Of a DNA stretch of 64,000 bases, positions 57,673 through 64,000 are shown piece after piece. The DNA is taken from the NCBI GenBank assembly GCA_964401995.1, contig CAYOAP010000005.1, positions 124,001-188,000 on the forward strand, written 5' to 3'. Position numbers and translations under genes: made by a program. The first letter of the stretch is position 1. Each line of letters opens with the position of its first letter. This stretch comes from DATCBF01 sp964401995. GTDB lineage: Bacteria; Actinomycetota; Thermoleophilia; Solirubrobacterales; 70-9. The notes under the pieces were generated by a model. It did not search any database. It saw only the letters and a list, made by a program, of their open reading frames with translations, and was not told the DNA's origin.

Positions 57673-58034
57673 GCGTCGACCTCTCCGATGTCCCGGCCGA
57701 GCTGCGCGAGCCCGTCACCGCCGCGCTTGACGCCGCCGGCGTCGCCGACGGGCACCTCGCGGTCGAGATCGTCGACGCCGGGCGGATCCATGAGCTCAAC
57801 CGCGAGCACCGCGGCGTGGATGCGCCGACCGACGTGCTCGCCTTCCCGATCGACGAACTCGGGGCGACGGCCGGCCCGCGCGAGCTCGGCGACGTCGTGA
57901 TCTGTCCCGAGCACTGCTCCGACCTGACCGAAGCCGCCGTCCACGGCGCCCTCCACCTCTGCGGCTACGACCACGAGGTCGACGAGGGCGAGATGCTGGC
58001 GCTGCAGGCGCGAGTGATGGCGGCGCTGCGATGA
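57669..58034 (+). CDS. ybeY: Endoribonuclease YbeY
   Basis: 121 residues from TTG overlapping phoH by 4 bases. The zinc motif HGALHLCGYDHEVDEGEM (HGxLHLxGxDH) is intact; LNREHRGVDAPTDVLAFPID precedes it. It matures rRNA and takes part in ribosome quality control. Short for the family (about 150), with a compact N-terminus. era follows by ATGA overlap. Confidence 0.96.
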
Positions 58035-58924
58035 CCCGCTCCGGCTTCATCGGCCTCGCCGGGCGCCCAAACGTCGGCAAGTCGACCCTGGTCAACGCGA
58101 TCGTCGGCTCGCACGTCGCGATCGTCTCGATGCGGCCGCAGACGACGCGCCGCGCGATCCGCGGCGTCGCCACCGACCTTGAGGCGGAGCGGCAGATGAT
58201 CCTGGTCGATCTGCCCGGGGTGCAGCGCCCGCGCGACATCCTCACCGAGCGGATGCAGAAACGGGTCGAGCGCGAGCTGGCCGACTCCGACGTGGCCCTG
58301 ATCGTGATCAACGGCGAGGAGGGGGTGGGGCCGGGAGACCGCTTCATCGCCCGCGCCCTGCTCAAAGCAGGCGCCAAGCTGCCGGTGATCTGCGCCGTCA
58401 ACAAGGCCGACATCCTCGGCCCCAACGAGATCGTCCCGGTGCTCGCCGATGCCGCCAACCTGGGCGGGGTCGACGAGGTCTTCCCGATCAGCGCCCGCAG
58501 CGGCGAGGGGCTGGACGTGCTGATCGAGCGGCTCGGCGAGCTGCTGCCCGAGGGGCCGTACATGTACCCGCCGGAGGACCACAGCGACCAGTCGAGCGAG
58601 GTGCTGCTGGCCGAGCTGATCCGCGAGCAGGTGCTCAACCGGACCCGCCAGGAGATCCCGCACTCGGTCGAGGTCTCGGTCAAGGAGATCACCCCCCGCG
58701 AGGACGGCCTGGTCACCGTCCAGGCCCAGGTCTGGGCCGAGACCGAGTCGCAGAAGGGGATCCTGATCGGCAAGAACGGGGCCAAGATCAGCGAGATCGG
58801 CACCGCCGCCCGGCGCTCGCTGGAAGCTGAGCTCGAGGCCAAGGTCCACCTCGACCTCCAGGTCCAGGTCCGCCGCCACTGGCGCCGCGACGAGGACCTG
58901 CTCGACCGCTTGGGCATCGAATAG
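58031..58924 (+). CDS. era: GTPase Era
   Basis: 297 residues, ATGA overlap with ybeY. GLAGRPNVGKSTLVNAIVGS (G1), TTRRAIRGVAT (G2), LVDLPGVQRPRDILTERMQK (G3), AVNKADIL (G4), PISARSGEGLDVL (G5); the C-terminal KH domain has LIGKNGAKISEIGTAARRSL. It binds 16S rRNA 3' end during 30S maturation. Family A inverted repeat copy 3 follows the stop. Confidence 0.97.
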   Translation: MTRSGFIGLAGRPNVGKSTLVNAIVGSHVAIVSMRPQTTRRAIRGVATDLEAERQMILVDLPGVQRPRDILTERMQKRVERELADSDVALIVINGEEGVGPGDRFIARALLKAGAKLPVICAVNKADILGPNEIVPVLADAANLGGVDEVFPISARSGEGLDVLIERLGELLPEGPYMYPPEDHSDQSSEVLLAELIREQVLNRTRQEIPHSVEVSVKEITPREDGLVTVQAQVWAETESQKGILIGKNGAKISEIGTAARRSLEAELEAKVHLDLQVQVRRHWRRDEDLLDRLGIE

Positions 58925-58926
58925 CC

Positions 58927-58975
58927 GAACTGCATCAACTTTTCGATCCAGCAGGTAGAGAAGTTGATGCAGTTG
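58927..58975. repeat. Inverted-repeat element family A, copy 3
   Basis: Arms AACTGCATCAACTTTTC (58928-58944) and GAGAAGTTGATGCAGTT (58958-58974), 17 bases with one G-T pair. The loop is GATCCAGCAGGTA. Relative to copies 1 and 2 the arm change A to C is matched by T to G on the other side, keeping the pair. It lies between era and hisIE. Confidence 0.88.
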
Positions 58976-59004
58976 GGGATTCTCGGCTGATGCCGTGCCG
59001 GGGC

Positions 59005-59010
59005 TAGGAT
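59005..59010 (+). promoter_or_regulatory. -10 box TAGGAT, 6 nt before hisIE
   Basis: TANNNT-type box with a 6-base gap to the ATG at 59017. It would drive the hisIE-trp operon as a leaderless transcript. No trp leader peptide or attenuator is visible. Confidence 0.5.
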
Positions 59011-59016
59011 GCTCTG

Positions 59017-59664
59017 ATGTTTCCGGAGATCCACTACGACGAAAATGGCCTGGTCCCATGCGTGGCCCAGGACTTCGCGACCGGCGAGGTGCTGACCCTC
59101 GCCTACGTCAGCGCCGAGTCGCTGGCGCAGACGATGGAGACCGGCGACCTTCACTTCTTCAGCCGCTCGCGCCAGGAGATCTGGCGCAAGGGCGAAACCT
59201 CGGGCAATTTCCTGCGCCTGCGCGGGCTGCGCTACGACTGCGACGGCGACGCCTTGGTGGCGCTGGTCGAGCCGACCGGCCCGGCCTGCCACACAGGAGA
59301 GCGCAGCTGCTTCTATCGTGAGGTCGGAGGGACGGCTTCGCCGGAGAAGGACGCTCCCGCCGCGTCCGGGGAGCCGCTGCCGACGCCGAGCGAGGCGCTT
59401 GCGGTGCTGGAGCGGACCCTGCGCAGCCGTGTCGCCGAGCGGCCCGAGGGCAGCTACACCGTCGAGCTGCTCGACAACCCGAAATTGATCGGCGAGAAGG
59501 TCGAAGAGGAGGCCGAGGAGGTGGCGCGGGCCGCCCGCGAGGAGACGGCCGAGCGGGTCGCCGAAGAGGCCGCCGACGTCCTCTACCACCTCAGCGTCCT
59601 GCTGGCCTCACGCGATGTTCCCCAGTCCGCGGTGATGGAAGTGCTCAATGGCCGTCGTGGCTGA
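59017..59664 (+). CDS. hisIE: Bifunctional phosphoribosyl-AMP cyclohydrolase / phosphoribosyl-ATP pyrophosphatase
   Basis: 215 residues, two fused domains. HisI: LVPCVAQDFATGEVLTLAYV, HFFSRSRQEIWRKGETSGNF, DCDGDALVALVEPTGPACHT (metal Cys and Asp). After a linker, HisE: LERTLRSRVAERPEGSYTVE, KLIGEKVEEEAEEVARAARE, EEAADVLYHLSVLLASRDVP. It performs steps 2 and 3 of histidine synthesis. trpE starts 17 bases before its end. His and Trp genes in one unit may reflect shared phosphoribosyl chemistry. Confidence 0.97.
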   Translation: MFPEIHYDENGLVPCVAQDFATGEVLTLAYVSAESLAQTMETGDLHFFSRSRQEIWRKGETSGNFLRLRGLRYDCDGDALVALVEPTGPACHTGERSCFYREVGGTASPEKDAPAASGEPLPTPSEALAVLERTLRSRVAERPEGSYTVELLDNPKLIGEKVEEEAEEVARAAREETAERVAEEAADVLYHLSVLLASRDVPQSAVMEVLNGRRG

Positions 59665-61186
59665 GGCCGAGCTGAGGCTGGAGCCGAGCCTCGAGCAGGC
59701 GCGCGAGCTGGCCGGGCAGGGCAACGTCGTCCCCGTCCGCGCCCGCTTGGTCGACGACTGCGAGACGCCGGTCTCGGCCTTCCTCAAGCTGCGCGCCGGC
59801 GAGCCCGAGGGAGCGCCCTGCTTCCTGCTGGAGTCGGCCGAGCAGGGCCAGGTCGGCCGCTACTCCTTCGTCGGCTTCCGCCCGCGCTCGCTGCTGCGCT
59901 GGAGCGACGGCGTGCTCTCGGAGTGGAGCGGCGACGCTGCCGCTGTCGGCGGCGACCCTGACAGCACCATCGAGGTCGCCGACCCCTACGCGGCAGTCGC
60001 CGAGTACCTGGAGCGGTTCAAGCCGGTCGAGATCGAGGGCCTGCCGCCCTTCACCGGCGGGGCGGTCGGCTTCTTCGGCTACGACCTGGTCCGCACGGTC
60101 GAGCCGCTGGGCGAGCCCAATCCCGACCCACTTGGCCTGCCCGACATGGCGTTGATGGTGACCGACGTCCTGCTTGTCTTCGACCACCTCAAACACGAGC
60201 TGACGATCCTCTCCTGCGCCTTTGCCGACGACGAGGGCGGGATCGACGCCGCCTACGCCCGCGCGGCCGAGGCGATCGCCGATGTCCGCCAGCGCATGCG
60301 CGGCGCGGTGCCTGTCCCCGAGAACCCCGCCATCTCCGAGCCACCCCAGTTCAGCTCCAACATGAAGCGGGAGGAGTTCGAAGGCGCGGTCGAGCGGATT
60401 GTCGAGTACGTCCACGCCGGCGACGCCTTCCAGGTCGTCCCCTCCCAACGCTTCTCCGCTCCCGCCCCGGTCGAGGCCTTCTCGGTCTATCGGGGGCTGC
60501 GGGCGGTCAATCCCTCTCCCTATATGTACTTCCTCGAGTTCGGCGACTTCCAGATCGCCGGCGCCTCGCCGGAGCCGCTGGTCAAGGTCACTGGCCGCCA
60601 GGTCGAGACCCGGCCGATCGCCGGCACCTACCCGCGCGGGGCCAATGAGGAGGAGGACCGCCGCCTCGCCGAGCGCCTTGTCAACGACGCCAAGGAGCGG
60701 GCCGAGCACGTGATGCTGGTCGACCTCGGCCGCAACGACCTCGGCCGCGTCTGCGAGTACGGCAGCGTCAGCGTCGACGAGCTGATGGTGGTCGAGACCT
60801 ACTCCCACGTCCTCCACATCGTCAGCCAGGTGACGGGGACGCTGCGCGAGGGGGTGAGCGCGATGGACGTGTTGCGCTCGGCGCTCCCCGCCGGCACTCT
60901 CTCCGGAGCGCCGAAGGTGCGGGCGATGCAGATCATCGACGAGCTGGAGAAGGTCAAGCGCTGCTCCTACGGCGGCGCGATCGGCTACCTCTCCTGGAAC
61001 GGCGACCTCGACACCGCGATCCACATTCGCACCGTCGTCGCCAAGGACGGCCAGCTCCACGTGCAGGCGGGCGGTGGCACCGTCGCCGACGCCAAACCCG
61101 CCTACGAGTACAACGAGTCGGTCAACAAGGCGAAGGCGGTCTTCCGCGCCGTCGAGCTGGCCTGCGAGCAGCCGGACTGGCCATGA
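59648..61186 (+). CDS. trpE: Anthranilate synthase component I
   Basis: 512 residues. CFLLESAEQGQVGRYSFVGF includes the LLES tryptophan feedback site. The chorismate-binding half has AGASPEPLVKVTGRQVETRP-type block (ASPEPLVKVTGRQVETRPIA), GTYPRGANEEEDRRLAERLV, DLGRNDLGRVCEYGSVSVDE and LPAGTLSGAPKVRAMQIIDE. It makes anthranilate from chorismate with TrpG ammonia. It overlaps hisIE by 17 and trpG by 4 bases. Confidence 0.97.
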   Translation: MAVVAEAELRLEPSLEQARELAGQGNVVPVRARLVDDCETPVSAFLKLRAGEPEGAPCFLLESAEQGQVGRYSFVGFRPRSLLRWSDGVLSEWSGDAAAVGGDPDSTIEVADPYAAVAEYLERFKPVEIEGLPPFTGGAVGFFGYDLVRTVEPLGEPNPDPLGLPDMALMVTDVLLVFDHLKHELTILSCAFADDEGGIDAAYARAAEAIADVRQRMRGAVPVPENPAISEPPQFSSNMKREEFEGAVERIVEYVHAGDAFQVVPSQRFSAPAPVEAFSVYRGLRAVNPSPYMYFLEFGDFQIAGASPEPLVKVTGRQVETRPIAGTYPRGANEEEDRRLAERLVNDAKERAEHVMLVDLGRNDLGRVCEYGSVSVDELMVVETYSHVLHIVSQVTGTLREGVSAMDVLRSALPAGTLSGAPKVRAMQIIDELEKVKRCSYGGAIGYLSWNGDLDTAIHIRTVVAKDGQLHVQAGGGTVADAKPAYEYNESVNKAKAVFRAVELACEQPDWP

Positions 61187-61746
61187 AGGCGCTCGTGATC
61201 GACAACTACGACAGCTTCACCTACAACCTGGTCCAGTACCTGGGCGAGCTTGGGGCGGAGATCGAAGTCGTGCGCAACGACAAGGCGACCGTGCCCGAGC
61301 TGCTCGAGCGGGGCGCCGACCGCCTCGTCGTCTCGCCCGGCCCCTGCACGCCGAACGAGGCCGGGATCTCGGTCGAGGCGGTCCGCGCCTTCGCCGAGGC
61401 GGGAACGCCGGTGCTCGGCGTCTGCCTCGGCCACCAGTCGCTGGTCCAGGCCTTCGGCGGCAAGGTGGTCCAGGGCGAGCCGATCCACGGCAAGGACGCC
61501 GAGGTCGATCACGACGGCCGCACGATCTTCGAGGGGCTGCCGAGCCCGCTCGTCGCCGGCCGCTACCACTCGCTGATCGCCGACCCCGACCTTCCCGACG
61601 AGCTCGAGGTGACCGCCACCTACGGCGAGATCGTGATGGGCGCGCGCCACCGCGAGCTGCCGGCCGAGGGCGTCCAGTTCCACCCCGAGTCGGTGCTGAC
61701 GCCGCAGGGCAAGCACCTGCTGAAGAACTTCCTCGGGGAGGGCTGA
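61183..61746 (+). CDS. trpG: Anthranilate synthase component II (glutamine amidotransferase)
   Basis: 187 residues, ATGA overlap with trpE. IDNYDSFTYNLVQYLGELGA, SPGPCTPNEAGISVEAVRAF, PVLGVCLGHQSLVQAFGG (catalytic Cys), and VQFHPESVLTPQGKHLLKNF (His and Glu). It supplies ammonia to TrpE and may also serve folate synthesis (PabA) as in other bacteria. trpD overlaps its stop by one base (TGATG). Confidence 0.96.
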   Translation: MKALVIDNYDSFTYNLVQYLGELGAEIEVVRNDKATVPELLERGADRLVVSPGPCTPNEAGISVEAVRAFAEAGTPVLGVCLGHQSLVQAFGGKVVQGEPIHGKDAEVDHDGRTIFEGLPSPLVAGRYHSLIADPDLPDELEVTATYGEIVMGARHRELPAEGVQFHPESVLTPQGKHLLKNFLGEG

Positions 61747-62774
61747 TGCCGAACGACGTCGTCAGCCGCGCGATCGACGCCGTCTGCGCGGGCGACCACC
61801 TCACCGCCGACCACGCCTCGGCCGTGCTCAGCGAGGTCATGGAGGGGCGCTGCGACCCGGTCCAGACCGGGGCCTTCCTGATCGCGCTGCGGGCGAAGGG
61901 GGAGACGGTCCCGGAGCTGGTCGGGCTGGCGCGGACGATGCGCTCGCTGGCGGCGCCGGTGACGACGACGCGCACCGATCTGGTCGACACCGCCGGCACC
62001 GGCGGCGGCCCCTCGACCTTCAACGTCTCGACCACCGCCGCCCTGGTCGCAGCCGGCGCCGGCTGCGCGGTGGCCAAGCACGGCAACCGCTCCAACACCA
62101 GCAAATGCGGCTCCGCCGACCTCTTGGAGGCGCTCGGGGTCAACATCGAGCTCGACGCCGAGCAGGTCGGGCGCTGCATTGACGAGGTCGGCTTCGGCTT
62201 CATGTTCGCTCCCCGCCATCACGCCGCAATGGCCCACGTCATTCCGGTCCGCAAAGAGCTCGGGGTGCGGACGATCTTCAACTTCCTCGGCCCGCTGACC
62301 AACCCGGCCGGCGCCGAGCGCCAGCTGCTGGGCGTCGCCGACCGCCACTACCAGGAGACGATCGCCGAGGCGCTGCTCGGCCTCGGCAGCGTCAAGGCGA
62401 TGGTCGTCAGCGCCGAGGACGGGATAGACGAGTTCTCGATCTCCGCCCGGACGCGGGTGATCGAGGTCGCTGACGGCAGCACCAAGGAGTGGTTTGCCGA
62501 GCCCGGCCTCTTCGGCCTCGCCGAGGCGGCGCTGGAGGATGTGGCCGGCGGCTCGCCGACCGAGAACGCCGCCGCTTCCCGCGCGATCCTCGGTGGCGAG
62601 GCCGGCCCCCGGCGCGACCTGGTCTTGCTCAACGCCGGCGCGACGATCTACGTCGGCGGCCTTGCCTCCAGCCTCGACGAAGGAGTCACCAAGGCGACCG
62701 CGGCCGTCGATTCCGGCGCCGCCCGCGATCTGCTCGACAGGCTGATTGCAACAACCGCAGAGCTCGGCGACTAG
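61746..62774 (+). CDS. trpD: Anthranilate phosphoribosyltransferase
   Basis: 342 residues from the ATG at 61746; the much longer frame to the left is a shadow of trpE and trpG. DLVDTAGTGGGPSTFNVSTT (phosphoribosyl site), AVAKHGNRSNTSKCGSADLL, FMFAPRHHAAMAHVIPVRKE, LGVRTIFNFLGPLTNPAGAE and GIDEFSISARTRVIEV are family blocks. It joins anthranilate and PRPP. trpC follows 20 bases later. Confidence 0.97.
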   Translation: MPNDVVSRAIDAVCAGDHLTADHASAVLSEVMEGRCDPVQTGAFLIALRAKGETVPELVGLARTMRSLAAPVTTTRTDLVDTAGTGGGPSTFNVSTTAALVAAGAGCAVAKHGNRSNTSKCGSADLLEALGVNIELDAEQVGRCIDEVGFGFMFAPRHHAAMAHVIPVRKELGVRTIFNFLGPLTNPAGAERQLLGVADRHYQETIAEALLGLGSVKAMVVSAEDGIDEFSISARTRVIEVADGSTKEWFAEPGLFGLAEAALEDVAGGSPTENAAASRAILGGEAGPRRDLVLLNAGATIYVGGLASSLDEGVTKATAAVDSGAARDLLDRLIATTAELGD

Positions 62775-62794
62775 GCTCTTTAAGTCAAGTGGGA

Positions 62795-63586
62795 ATGATC
62801 GAGCAGCTCATCTCAGGGGCCCAGGAGGGCGTGGACCGCCGTCGCCGCGAAGTTCCGCAGGCGGACCTTGAGTCGCACCTGTCCGGGCGCGGCGAGGATC
62901 GCCCCTTCAGCGAGGCGCTGGTCCGGCCCGGCCTGTCGCTGATCGCTGAGTTCAAGCGCCGCTCGCCGAGCGCCGGTGAGATCGCCGTCGACGCGGTTAT
63001 CGCCGACCAGGTCGGCGCCTACGAGCGCGGGGGCGCCGCGGCTCTCTCGGTCCTCACCGACGAATCGCACTTCGGCGGCTCGCTCGATGACCTGCGCGCC
63101 GCTCGCGCCGCCTGCGACCTGCCGATCATCCGCAAGGACTTCATCGTCGATCCCTACCAGCTTTACGAGGCAGCGGTCCACGGCGCCGACGCGGTGCTCT
63201 TGATCGTCCGCGCCCTCGACGACCACGACCTCGCCCTGATGCACAACGAGGCGCGCGCGATCGACCTCGACGTCCTGGTCGAGGTCCACGACGCCGAGGA
63301 GCTGGAGCGGGCCCTGGCCCTCGACGCCGAGGTGATCGGGATCAACAATCGCAACCTCGACGAGGGCACGGTCGACGTCGCCACCACCTATGAGCTGATG
63401 CCCGATGTCCCAGCCGGCAAGACGGTGGTCGCCGAGAGCGGCATCTCAAGCCGGGCCGAGCTGGAGGAGCTGGAACGGGTCGGAGTAGATGCCGTCCTGA
63501 TCGGCGGCGCCCTGATGGAGGCCCCAGATCCTGAGGCGAAGACGCGTGAGCTGACGGGTTTTCAGGATTCTTTGGGCACCGTTTAG
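62795..63586 (+). CDS. trpC: Indole-3-glycerol-phosphate synthase
   Basis: 263 residues from the ATG at 62795. TIM barrel: SLIAEFKRRSPSAGEIAVDA (catalytic Lys), AAALSVLTDESHFGGSLDDL, LPIIRKDFIVDPYQLYEAAV (Lys), LDVLVEVHDAEELERALALD (Glu), VIGINNRNLDEGTVDVATTY, VVAESGISSRAELEELERVG. It closes the indole ring. No trpF, trpB or trpA follows in the window, so the rest of the pathway is elsewhere. Confidence 0.97.
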   Translation: MIEQLISGAQEGVDRRRREVPQADLESHLSGRGEDRPFSEALVRPGLSLIAEFKRRSPSAGEIAVDAVIADQVGAYERGGAAALSVLTDESHFGGSLDDLRAARAACDLPIIRKDFIVDPYQLYEAAVHGADAVLLIVRALDDHDLALMHNEARAIDLDVLVEVHDAEELERALALDAEVIGINNRNLDEGTVDVATTYELMPDVPAGKTVVAESGISSRAELEELERVGVDAVLIGGALMEAPDPEAKTRELTGFQDSLGTV

Positions 63587-63619
63587 TTATTCCTTACTGA
63601 CGGTTGCCATCCTCATCGC

Positions 63620-64000
63620 ATGAGCAAGGTCAGGAACTTCTTTCGCACGTCATTCGGCGCCGCCATTGTTGGCGGCGCCGTTGTCGCTGTTTTCGGCGCG
63701 ATCGCTATTTCCGCCGGCTGGATCGATTCCCAGGGCGGCACGACGACGACTATCGCCGCGCCCGCGGCCGCGCCGATCGTCACCTCCAGCGACAAAGAAG
63801 GTGGCAACACGGTCAACGCGATCTACCGCCATGACGGCGGCGGAGTGGCCTTCATCCAGGCCGACGAGCCCCCGCAGGAATCGTCTGGCCTCAGCCCCTT
63901 CGGCGAAGAAGAATCCCAGGGCGGCGGCACCGCGACCGGCTCCGGCTTCGTGATCGACCCCGAAGGCCACATCCTCACCAACAACCACGTGGTCGAAGGG
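63620..64000 (+). CDS. HtrA/DegP-type S1C serine protease, N-terminal part (3' partial)
   Basis: Runs off the right edge; 127 codons visible from the ATG at 63620. Basic start MSKVRNFFRTSFGAAIVGGA, one membrane or signal-anchor helix (AAIVGGAVVAVFGAIAISAG), a Thr/Ala linker, then AIYRHDGGGVAFIQADEP and GTATGSGFVIDPEGHILTNN with HVVEG, which holds the catalytic His of HtrA proteases. Asp and Ser, and any PDZ domain, are outside the window. It is probably a membrane-anchored extracytoplasmic quality-control protease. The short gap before it has no TANNNT box close to the ATG. Confidence 0.9.
   Translation, partial: MSKVRNFFRTSFGAAIVGGAVVAVFGAIAISAGWIDSQGGTTTTIAAPAAAPIVTSSDKEGGNTVNAIYRHDGGGVAFIQADEPPQESSGLSPFGEEESQGGGTATGSGFVIDPEGHILTNNHVVEG

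Noticed and set aside
58925..59016. trp attenuator or leader peptide before hisIE-trpE
   Set aside because: No Trp-codon-rich short ORF and no terminator/antiterminator pair; the palindrome there is a family A repeat also found at two unrelated loci.
61074..61745. N-terminal extension of the trpD frame across trpE and trpG
   Set aside because: Wrong frame of trpE/trpG; trpD homology starts at the ATG at 61746.

Overview
High-GC actinobacterial chromosome, about 64 kb, most likely from the class Thermoleophilia (Solirubrobacterales-like). The evidence is strong GC bias at third codon positions, many ATGA, GTGA and TTGA gene overlaps, an actinobacterial-type sigma-B/RsbW module, a CtaG-like protein followed by a tiny conserved-looking ORF, and an all-housekeeping gene order. 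The taxonomic call rests on gene content and style, not on a marker search.

Layout. 1-4.1 kb is a general-stress island: the end of an RsbU/SpoIIE-type phosphatase, an RsbW-like kinase, a convergent sigma-B/F-type sigma factor, an acidic small protein, a YihY-family membrane protein and a 44-residue membrane peptide. Several of these carry sigma-B-type promoter matches. 4.2-12.4 kb holds a class A penicillin-binding protein, a methyltransferase, three small HTH regulators, a GH15 glycosidase and a CtaG-like protein. 12.4-21 kb: tig-clpP-(M23 peptidase)-GNAT-clpX-valS-folC. 21-31 kb: zinc-ribbon protein-ndk-maf-mreC-mreD-mrdA-rodA-rng-rplU-rpmA-obgE, i.e. cell elongation plus ribosome and RNA processing. 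31-36 kb: two small membrane proteins, proB-proA-nadD-rsfS, a DivIVA-like protein and tRNA-Ala(GGC). 36.3-38.7 kb is a small accessory block: a divergent DUF2867/TetR pair with two matching operators, a DCC-family thiol protein and a SpoIIM-like membrane protein. 38.7-51 kb: leuS, cupin, comEA-comEC-holA, rpsT, murJ, a GT-C-like membrane protein and lepA. 51-59 kb: a MaoC-type dehydratase pair, hrcA-dnaJ-prmA, murI, yqeY, phoH-ybeY-era. 59-63.6 kb: hisIE-trpE-trpG-trpD-trpC. The window ends inside an HtrA-type protease.

Most genes are ordinary. The unusual material is in and between them: (i) several families of long inverted-repeat elements, mostly intergenic. One family has four copies with a conserved internal layout that predicts mutually exclusive pairings. 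One has three copies with compensatory base changes. One has two copies, the second lying in frame inside comEC. (ii) A cluster of sigma-B-type promoter matches around the sigma-B gene. (iii) TANNNT -10 boxes 6-10 nt before many start codons, implying leaderless mRNAs. (iv) Genes whose conserved N-termini need CTG (clpX, an M23 peptidase, probably murI) or even ATA (folC) start codons. (v) Small ORFs below the usual size cut-off. No CRISPR array, prophage, insertion sequence or biosynthetic cluster was found. No stretch over 300 bases is left unexplained; the largest non-coding gaps hold the promoters and inverted repeats listed.
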